A DNA stretch of 64,000 nt. Source: Lasioglossum baleicum. Lineage: Eukaryota > Arthropoda > Insecta > Hymenoptera > Halictidae. A program made the position numbers and the translations under genes. The notes beneath the pieces are model-generated. The model searched no databases, had not been told where the DNA came from, and was given only the letters and a program-made list of their open reading frames with translations. The stretch lies in assembly GCF_051020765.1 (NCBI RefSeq), contig NC_134932.1:5952001-6016000 (forward strand), given 5' to 3'. Shown here in pieces: positions 49,901 to 58,920 of this stretch. Position 1 is the stretch's first letter; each line of letters begins with the position of its first letter.

Positions 49901-52900
49901 CTGTTCGGCTGAATCGGTCGCCTGATGTCGTAATCGTCCGATGGGACTTGTTTCGGTCTGGTATTCTTCTTGTTCTGGTCTATAACGTCAGTGATCGGGT
50001 AAATGTCCAGCATCACGCTGAACGGCTTCGGCTTGCGTCGCTTCGGGAGATTGTAGGCAGCTGCATTTTCATATTGCGAGTCTACCGTTGACACAGGCTG
50101 TGCCACATAGTTCACGGGTCTGCCATAAGCATCGTAGTATGGATTGTACCTCTGCAAGCCCGTTGGAGCGAACCTGGAAGGGTTCGTCCACTTTCAATTA
50201 ACGATCCATGTGATGTTTTTAACACTTTACCTACCGGAAGCCTATTAATAAGCTTTGAAATAGTTGTGCTGTACCAAAAGAAAGCATAGAAATTTTCTTT
50301 TACTGTTAGATGACGTTATTGAGGATGACTTGTTAGTTCACAACGAAAATTGCTGTTGCTATTGAAGGTTCCATTAGAAAGTGTTTAGCCGTGTACCATA
50401 GATTTTTCAAAATTATGCAATAATCACCGGTCGGTAATGTGTTAACAAGGAAAATCTGACTAACTTCGACGAAAAATCATACATTTATATAAATTCGAGG
50501 ATTTATACAGACCTAACGTTGGACGTAGCCAAGAGATTAACATCTCCTGGATGTTTCGGCTTGTACTGATAAAACGGATCCTCGTTCGAATAACCATCAT
50601 CTTCTTCAGATCTATCGCTGTTTGACATCATCTCACCCATATCAGATGGCATGTCATACTTTTTTGGATTCACATAAACTCCGGTGAATTTAATACCTCT
50701 GTTCGGCAGCTCAACATCGTTTGTCAGGTATTTAATGATGTCTTGGATGCTCCTGGACGCATACGGATACCTGTACTGAGTCAATTGAGGATACTTCAGC
50801 CGTTTGAAAGCTGTTGGTTGGTTTGACTTCAGTTCCCAGTGGAACGGAGTTGGACGACTTTCTTCGGAGGTCTCATCGTCATCCGTTGAACCCGGGTACC
50901 TGGGCCTGTGTAAATATTAATTAACATTGGTGATGCATCGTTTCTTCAATAAATTAATGGAGGTGTGCAAAGATTTCTACAATTCGTCTCCAATGAAACA
51001 TTAAATTCTTTAGATAAAGCATTCATGTTTGACGAAATAAATCCTACGTCTTCTTTTCTGCATATTATGCAACCCAGTACACAATTTATGAATAAACGAT
51101 CGAAGCCGAAACTGATTTCAGCGATTATTATGTAAAAACACGTTCTTCCTCATTTTGAAGAAAATATTGCTTTATAAATTATCAAAACGTCTTTCGCATA
51201 CTTTAAACACAGGAAATTATGCGTATGGCAACTATCATTTAAATAACATGTGGGATGTCGCAACAATTTAAATAACGATCTCGTTGATTTATGGATCGTA
51301 TAATCGTTTAGAGATCGAGAGAAGATCGTGAACACTTTATCATACCTTTGTCTCACGCGATAAACGGCAGCATGATTGTCAAACAACTGCTTGCCCTCCA
51401 CGGGTGACTCCTCGCCGCTCCTTTCCACGGACTTCAGCACTCTTTTCCGTAATTTGTAGTTGTTCAGATTCTGAGATCTCAGCTCGGCGCCGAATACCTT
51501 ATTATTATCTGCGCCGGTGGCGTAAGGAAAAATGTTCTCGGTGTTCCCATCGTCGCCCGATCGATCCTGAATGTAAACAGGATCGTTCGCGGAATAATTA
51601 GTCTCCGACGCGTAGGTCGAGTTGAAGAACTTCTTCGTGCTGTTCGCCGTCGGTTTCTTCAACGGATGCTGCAATATGTGCATATGCTTCGATTCTTGGT
51701 TGACTTTACTGTTCGCAGCTGTGGCCGATGAGAAGTCGTATAAAAATATGCCGACCTGCAATTGAAAAGCACGAACGGTTAATTTGGGTCAATTGTTTCC
51801 ACAGGCGAAGGTAACATTGAAAATTTGCATGTGCTGGAACACTGAGCACATTAAAATAATACTAATATGCTCTCTCTAATTAAAGCATCCGGATATTATG
51901 ATTACATCTCGTTTTTATAGCTACATATTACGAGTAGAAAATCTCCTGCTGCGGAAAACATAATTTTAACACATTCGCACCGTATGACCCATATTTGCAA
52001 CTTTTGTCTTAAAATGAATGGAAAACAACTAATTTGTACAAAGATTATTAAGGGAAGCAACTTCCCTTTCTTGTAATTGATACAGACAATTTTTATTTTG
52101 AGAGGTAGACATATTACATATGTTTCTTCTATCGATCGTATTTGCTGATAATACATTTTTAAATGCATGTACGACGCACGCAACACACGTGTCGCACATT
52201 TATCATAACTTTATTTTCCCCAAATCAAGCGAGTGTGTCTTTATGAACAATTTTTCATACAATCAATCATTTAATATTTCTGTTTTTTCCAAAATTACAA
52301 CATATTTAATTTACAGACGCGATTCAAATAAATCTTGAAAAAGATCCAAACTGGGATCGAAACGTTGATTTTGTTTGACAATTAGCAAAGTTGCTTTATA
52401 ATTCGTAATAAACGATCAAACCGTTGCGCCGAAAACATTTAAAAATTTATTAGTAGACATATTACAGTTGGTTTAAAAGTTCCTTCGCAATAACGTAACT
52501 TTGCAAGGTGTTGCGAATTCGCCGAGCATTGTGTCGGAAATGACCCCGTGCGAAACTATTAATAATAATGATCCCTAATTGATGAAAATTGTGCGAATGT
52601 TTGTGACGACTTCGTTTTCGTTTGTTTGTCGGTTTCTAATGTGATTGACGTCATCGCCGCGAGAACGAGAATTAATTCGTGTCAAAACACAGTTAACGCC
52701 CTATATGTGAAGCACGCAGAAATCGTCTTTGACGCTTGGCTCGCCATGCATGGAAGGGTTACGCGGAGATTTGCGGTGAAATTGTGATTTTTAACATCGC
52801 CGCGGTGTGCCTGTTACATTAATCATGGGAGAAAACTCGGCGAGATGTAATTGCGCCCATTGTTCTCCGCAATGGCGCCTCGTTAAGACACAAAGGGACG

Positions 52901-54092
52901 AAAGCTTTACTTTTTAACGAAATCATCACCATTGTCAAACCGAGCATCGCCGTTTACCTGGTTTCACATTCTGTATGCGATAATTGCACTGCAAACATGC
53001 AACTTATCTCCCATTTTGTGAATCATTCCTCGCGACCCCCCATCGTAAATTAAATACACTACGTCGATATGAGATGCTTAGTCTCTTAAAGTTATTCAAC
53101 TTATTTCGTTTAATGGTTTGTATTATTTCTATGTGGATCTAACGAATTCAGAGTTATCTAGATCAACTTTCGAGCAATTAAAAATTCGCTTCGTGTTGCC
53201 CTAATTGAATTACCCCGTCGGCGGAGTCTCCATTAATCATTAATTACACGCGGAATTTCTATTTACGTCATAGTGTGTTAATTATGGATTTATCGACCCC
53301 TGATGAGTGCACGTTAAATCGTGCAATCATATGAACACGGATAACGTTTAGACACGATCCGACGCAGTGAACTGTTAATGAGCGATGGATAATGATCCTC
53401 CATCACGCCGAGGAAGTCGTTGAACCGGATGGGTGTAGCAACGGGAAGAATGCGATATGTACCGTGATTTCCGAGATCAATAGATTGTGTAATACTCGTA
53501 ATTCCAGAAACTGGCCCTCGTTATTGCAGTTAGCGCGGTTTATTGACAAGTGTTGTGCAAGCATTAAGCGAACTTGTAATTGTTCAAAGAATCTTTTAGA
53601 AAAATCTTCTCTTATTAATTTATTCAATTACAGTTATAACTCCAATTTTGATTTGTTCAATGGAATAATTATATAAAAAAATTAGGATCGAAACTAATGT
53701 GAAATAAATTGCTGCTAGTAATTTGTGGATCGTAAATGATTAATAACTAAGTTGCTATATTTAATGAATGACAGTCTCTACAGCCTGTATATTGTAACAA
53801 TAATTTTAATCAAGATTTCCATAAGAGACAATAACGATAATAATTTCCGTGATTTGCCTACCGTATTCAATTAAGATTGCATAATATCAGTGCGCATACT
53901 CACCAATACCACTGCAACCACCACCATAACTCCAATCGCGAATTTCCTTGTAATGATACCGTAACGGCTCCTAGTATCTCGATCACTGTGATCAGAATAA
54001 AGTCCAAGCTGTGATATACTAATCGCAGTTCTTCGTTCCGTTTCAAGCATGTCCTTTCGCGGAATCTCTCGATTCGTATCCTCCGTAACCAT
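46959..54092 (-). CDS. Unrecognised type II single-pass membrane protein
   Basis: Five exons join in phase: 54092-53904, 51755-51346, 50905-50513, 50173-49766, 47439-46959, giving 626 aa. I do not recognise the family. The N-terminal 50 residues are charged and lack a signal peptide. A helix (FAIGVMVVVAVVLVGIFLY, residues 51-69) follows a basic stretch (RSRYGIITRK), so the protein probably has N-in, C-out topology. The outer part has Asn-glycosylation sequons at about 101, 108 and 116, a basic cluster KLRKR at 164-168 that could be a processing site, and no Cys-rich domain. Exon 4 carries two similar hydrophobic motifs, SVMLDIYPI and IFHLNLYPKKK, set in Pro/Asn/Arg-rich sequence. The C-terminal exon is Thr/Glu-rich and low in complexity. 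The membrane helix is split by intron 1 exactly between codons. Consistent splice phases across five exons make the gene itself credible. No function is proposed. Confidence 0.82.
49204..49709. mobile_element. Fold-back element with arms of about 165 bp
   Basis: The left arm runs about 49204-49370 (from CAGTGGGACCTTTCG to AATTCGTTAAAC). The right arm, about 49542-49709, is its reverse complement at roughly 85-90 percent identity, ending CACTG. A loop of about 170 bp separates them. It lies in the last intron of the membrane-protein gene, 57 bp from an exon edge. It has no coding capacity, and I could not define a target duplication. Confidence 0.85.
50223..50441 (+). mobile_element. piggyBac-type MITE, CACTTTACC family, copy 3
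   Basis: This 219-bp copy is flanked by TTAA at 50219-50222 and 50442-50445. Its ends are CACTTTACCTACCGG and CCGGTCGGTAATGTG. Relative to copy 1 it lacks about 20 bp in the interior. It takes up about two thirds of the 339-bp intron between exons 3 and 4 of the minus-strand membrane-protein gene. Confidence 0.88.
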
Positions 54093-55180
54093 TCATTGGC
54101 GATGTCTAAAGTACTCGAACCGACCAACCGTGCACTCGAAGAACTACTTGCGAAAAAGTGGGAATTCCGTTGCAATCAACATCGAAGAAACTGCCGAAAT
54201 GTCCCGCAATCTTCACGGATAGCTACTGTGTGCACCGAATAATGAGAATTCAATCGACGGCGGTGAACATCTCGCGCGAAATTTACTCGTAACGATCACG
54301 ATTTACCGAAAACGATCATCGTCGATCGCGAAGACTATTAGCCGATAGTTTAATTGATTTTCAACTAACGAAGAAATCGTTTCGCGGCTTCTGTTTCGCA
54401 AGAACGCCGTATTCTTCCGAAGCTCCATATGCAACTAACGAGCTCTCATTTCGCGCTACGGAGTTTTCACTGGTGATTCTATCACGAGGCTAGAAAATTT
54501 CTTTGTACGTGGGGGAGGCTCGTTATGGTAGTAGGAGCCGGGTTATGGGCTACTTGCTACGCCATGAGGATCGAGCCTGCGAAGTGAATGTCAATGTCAT
54601 TGTGTCAGCGCGATTTGCTCGCCGGATGCACCATCCCTTTCTTCTGTTTACCACGATCGGCTACCCAAAACGATCTCGACGATCTCACTCCATAAAAATA
54701 ATGTTAACCGAGTTCAATGGAACTCCGACAATCGCGCCGTCAAAGTACTTTTATTTCAGCGTGAAAGTACATTTAAGGTACACGCGCGACGACATCCGAA
54801 GGACGCGCGTCATCCAGGAGTGCTATTTTATGCAAAACCGTATTTCATAATCATTAATATTCATGAGCGAAGAGGATCTCGTAGGCGGAAAGGTGACTCT
54901 CGGGGCCCCTCTGGCGAATCAGGTGTCTCCTCAGCGTCGCTGTCGTTTCGGTAGCTCGAGTGGAAAAGATCAAGAGTGCTGAAATTGAGCGTAAGATTCA
55001 CGTCGGAGCGAAAGGCTTTCTCTCCTGCGAGAACGCTATTATCGAATAATAATATGTGACATTGTTCAAACTGGTGCGAAATAGAAATCTGGCCATCCAG
55101 CCGTCATCTTCCCTTTCTAACTTTTACGTCTTTCACCGACAACAGGGAGCAACAACACGTCCTTTACATTTTGTACAAAC
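54093..55180. other. Spacer upstream of the membrane-protein gene
   Basis: This should contain the promoter and 5' UTR of the minus-strand membrane-protein gene and ends at the 3' end of the proline-rich gene. I could not fix a TATA box or transcription start. No coding exon is visible. Confidence 0.4.
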
Positions 55181-55186
55181 TTTATT
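55181..55186 (-). terminator. Candidate poly(A) signal of the proline-rich gene
   Basis: This reads AATAAA on the minus strand, about 365 bp past the stop codon at 55550. Position fits a normal 3' UTR. Confidence 0.5.
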
Positions 55187-55549
55187 TAACCGTGCCGGTC
55201 ATACACAATAGAATTAAACAAAACAACATACAATACCGCCGATGCTCGATCAAAGACAGCTCACGGTTAGCATAGAAATTGTTCGGAAAATTTTTATTTC
55301 GCTTTTCGCAGTCATTACAGTTGCTACGACCCAGACACGCGCACTTGATACAAGCAACTGACAATTAATCGACGTTGTTTAGCCGGCTTATCGCATTAGC
55401 GTTACCCATTGCACCGCGGTGTATCGTCTCCTATCCTGTGGTCCATAAATAGCTCTTATTTTACATGTATTTATATGTATGTATAAAAATTACAAAAGAG
55501 TGATTGCAGTACGTGACTGTCAGTTCATTCGGACCGCCCATGGGGCCCA

Positions 55550-58500
55550 TCATCGGACGAACGGCGGCAATTCGAGTGGGTTCTCTGGTACCGGGTAGTA
55601 GTAGCCAAGAGGTCTCTTCGTGGTGGGTGGAAGAGTTGGTATTGGTCCTGGACTGCCAGTTGGCGGCGGAGTATACACGGTTGACGTCGGCGTGAGAGTG
55701 TATATGGGTGTTGGTGGTGGTGGCGGAGTCACAGTGACCCGTGGTGGTGTTGGACTTGTAGGTGGAAGGTATGGCGGGGGACGAGTGCCTGGTGGTTTCT
55801 CACTACTATTAATTGGTGGCAGGTAAGGGGATGGTCTTGTAGGGCCCTGAGTCGAAGGGCGATAAGTTTGAGTTGGTCTAGCAGTAGTGTAAGTTGGTCT
55901 TGGTGTGGTACCATAGGTAATAGTGGGTCTAGGAGTGGTGCCATACGTAACAGTTGGTCTAGGGGTGGTGCCATAGGTAATTGTTGGCCTAGGAGTGGTG
56001 CCATAGGTAATTCCGGGAGTAGTTCCATAAGATGGTCTTGGGGTGGTGCTATACGACGGTATTGTATGTGTATGTTCTGGTGGTAGGTACGTCGTTGGGC
56101 CTCGAGTTGGAAGATGAGGAGGTGTACCGGAGGTAGGTCTCGTTGTTTGGTATGATGTTGTGGGTCGAGAGGTGGGCCTATAAGGAGTTCCTGTGGTGCC
56201 GTAAGAAGACGTTGTTGGTGGACCATAAGTAGGTCTTGGAGTGGTTCCATAAGACGGCCTTGTTGTTGGAGCGTAAGTTGGTCTCGACGTATGCTGATCG
56301 GGTGGTAGGTAGGTATTGGGTTGCGTTGGAGGTCTTGGAGGTCTGGTGGGCGGGGTTATTGGTGGTTGTGTAGGAGGATGAGGAGGAGGTCTAGTCGGTG
56401 GCTGTGTTGGGGAAGGTGGCAGATAAGGTGTTGGAGTCCTTGGTGGTTGTGTAGGAGGATGAGGAGGAGGTCTAGTCGGTGGCTGTGTTGGGGAAGGTGG
56501 CAGATAAGGTGTTGGCGTCCTTGGTGGCTGCGGCGGTGGTGGAGGAGGAGGTCTAGTTGGTGGCTGTGTTGGGAAAGGTGGCAGATAAGGTGTTGGCGTC
56601 CTTGGTGGTTGTGTAGGAGGATGAGGAGGAGGTCTAGTCGGTGGCTGTGTTGGGGAAGGTGGCAGATAAGGTGTTGGCGTCCTTGGTGGCTGCGGCGGTG
56701 GTGGAGGAGGAGGTCTAGTTGGTGGCTGTGTTGGGAAAGGTGGCAGATAAGGTGTTGGCGTCCTTGGTGGCTGCGGCGATGGTGGAGGACGAGGAGGTCT
56801 AGTTGGTGGCTGAGGTGGCAGGTAAGGTGTGGATGGCGGTTGTGGAGGGCGAGGAGGTCTTGTTGGTGGCTGTGGTGGCAGGTAAGGTGTCGATGGTGTC
56901 TGTGGCGGAGGCCTAATCGGTGGTTGTGGAGGAGGAGGTTTATATGTTGGCCGAGGAGGTTCTGATGGTACTATAGGTGTTGGAGGTTTCGGTGGTTGTG
57001 GTGTAGGAGGTCTAATTGGAGGTTGCGGTGGAGAGGGAGGTAAATATGGGGTAGGCGGATGTGGAGGTGGAAGTCTGGTAGGAGGAGGAGAAGGAGGGAA
57101 ATGTGGTGGTGTTTTTGGTGGTGGTGGGAATGTTGGTGACGGCCTCGGATAATCGTATCCAGTTGATGGTCCTCTTGGAGGGGTTACCGGTGGGGATGGA
57201 GGCCGAGGTTGCGGTGGTGTTCTTGGTGGTGGTGGGAATGTTGGTGATGGCGTCTGATAATCGTATCCAGTTGATGGTCTGCGTGGAGGGGTTACAGGTG
57301 GCGATGGAGGACGAGGTTGCGGTGGCGTTTTTGGTGGTGGTGCATATGTTGGTGGCGGCGTCTGATAATCGTATCCAGTTGATGGTCCTCTTGGAGGGGT
57401 TACAGGTGGGAATGGAGGACGAGTTTGCGGTGGTGTCCTTGGTGGTGGTGGGAATGTTGGTGATGGCGTCTGATAATCGTATCCAGTTGATGGTCTTCGT
57501 GGAGGAGTTACAGGTGGCGATGGAGGACGAGGTTGCGGTGGCGTTTTTGGTGGTGGTGCGTATGTTGGTGGCGGCGTCTGATAATCGTATCCAGTTGATG
57601 GTCCTCTTGGAGGGGTTACAGGTGGGAATGGAGGACGAGTTTGCGGTGGTGTCCTTGGTGGTGGTGGGAATGTCGGTGACGGCGTCGGATAATCGTATCC
57701 AGTTGATGGTCCTCTTGGAGGGGTTACATGTGGAGAAGTTTGGAAAGGTGGTCTCGTAGGTGATTGGGGTGGAGAAGGTGGGAAGTGTGGTGGTGTTTGA
57801 GGTGGTTGAGGGTATGTCTGTGGCACTGTGTAAATGGGTCGTTGCGGCGGTGGCGTAGGTCTAACTGGGGGTTGTGTTGGGGCGGGAGGGAAATGTGGCG
57901 GCGTCTTTGGCGGTGGTGGGAATGTCGGTGACGGTCCTGGATAATCGTATCCAGGTGATGGTCTTCTAGGAGGGGTTACCGGCGGAGATGGTGGCCTTGG
58001 TGGTCCTGGTGGAGGTTGTGGCCTTGGCGGTCCTGGTGGAGGTTGCGGCCTTGGCGGTCCTGGTGGAGGTTGTGGCCTCGGCGGTCCTGGTGGAAATTGA
58101 GGTCTGTTCGGTGGTAATGGCAGTGGTTCTCTTGGTGCTGGATAATCATATCCAGGTGGTCTCGAGGTAGGTATGTGCGGCGTTGGAGGTGGTGGTCTAG
58201 GTGGTGTTGGTCCAGGCGACTGCGTAAAATGTCCAGGTGCTTCCGTATACGTAAACGTAGGTGGTCTACTTGTTGTTTTCGGTGGCGTTGGATACGTGTA
58301 CCCTGACGTTGGTCTAGTCGGTGGTGTGTGCCGCGGAGTTTCAAATGTATATCCTGGCGTCACCGTTGGTCTAGGTGAGGGCTGAGTGGGACTAGAGAGA
58401 AAGTACATGACATACGATTAAATTCGTTTCCGTGCATCATATATCGCATCACGAATTATTATTATTCCTCTAAATATTACCGTGTCGGTAAGGGGAACTT

Positions 58501-58632
58501 GATGGCTGGCTCTTCATAGTTGTACCCTCCGAAACTAGATTTTCCTTGTATCGCCCTTTTGCTTCTCTCATTGGATGCTTGCGCATGGCATATGGAGAGC
58601 GCTGCCACTATCGTGGCAATCCACAGGATACG
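55550..58632 (-). CDS. Secreted proline-rich repeat protein, probable cuticle or matrix
   Basis: Two coding exons are clear: 58632-58481 (50 codons plus 2 nt) and 58391-55550 (946 codons), joined in phase 2. The N-terminal exon holds a signal-peptide core (LWIATIVAALSICHAQA). The first codons lie in an upstream exon I could not fix. The rest is mostly Pro, Thr, Arg, Tyr and Gly. It has six 36-residue units with a GYDYxxPxPTFPPPP core, five 27-residue units with TPYLPPxPTQPPTRPPP, and about four 10-residue TYGTTPRPTI units before the C-terminus. A GYxYxxPxxxFxLP-like motif appears right after the signal (GYNYEEPAIKFPLP), in the repeats and at the very end (GYYYPVPENPLELPP). This composition suggests an extended, Tyr-cross-linkable extracellular protein of cuticle or gut lining. 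No chitin-binding R&R domain or Cys is present. The function is inferred from composition only. Confidence 0.85.
56348..56752 (-). repeat. 81-bp coding minisatellite, about 5 units
   Basis: The landmark AGATAAGG (plus strand) occurs at 56421, 56502, 56583, 56664 and 56745, an exact 81-bp period. Each unit encodes 27 residues around TPYLPPxPTQPPTRPPP. The period is a multiple of three, so copy-number change keeps the frame. Confidence 0.92.
57111..57758 (-). repeat. 108-bp coding minisatellite, 6 units
   Basis: The landmark AATCGTATCC occurs at 57151, 57259, 57367, 57475, 57583 and 57691, an exact 108-bp spacing. Each unit encodes 36 residues around TGYDYxTPxPTFPPPPxTPP. Units 2-3 and 4-5 are nearly identical as pairs, pointing to a 216-bp duplication on top of the basic period. 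A further separated copy of the landmark is at 57943. Confidence 0.93.
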
Positions 58633-58751
58633 CTGAAAAATACCATAAATTCCCGAAATTTTGTAGAACTGCTGCAGCGTTTAGCGTTTTTGAAATTGTA
58701 CTATTAGTCAAGGTGAGAAAGCGTTGCGATATACACCATTGAAACTCACGA

Positions 58752-58920
58752 AGCACACCCATTCAGAAATCGCAGAACCAGCGACAGTGACCTCGATTAA
58801 TAACTCCGCGGTTCCGAAGTAAATTAAGTCACGGACTGCCACGTAATCGATTATAATACATATATTGAAGACCGTCTTCGTGGGATTATCTCACGCCTCA
58901 CCCACAAGCCTCTTATATAA
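58752..58920 (-). promoter_or_regulatory. Promoter and first-exon candidate of the proline-rich gene
   Basis: The minus strand has TATATAAG within 58911-58920. About 130-160 bp downstream is a strong donor, CTTC followed by GTGAGT (58751-58746). This fits a first exon from about 58885 to 58752. Its ATG codons, however, do not run into the frame of the next exon (see findings). Confidence 0.45.

Noticed and set aside
56321..56965. 214-codon Trp/Arg-rich plus-strand frame
   Set aside because: Antisense shadow of the 81-bp proline repeat array.
57103..57759. 218-codon plus-strand frame across the proline-rich gene
   Set aside because: It is the antisense reading of the 108-bp array (repeated Val/Leu/Met units). 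The minus strand carries the signal peptide and phase-matched splice.
58568..58762. 64-codon minus-strand frame starting MGVLREFQW
   Set aside because: It reads through the probable first intron of the proline-rich gene and then runs out of frame over the signal-peptide exon.
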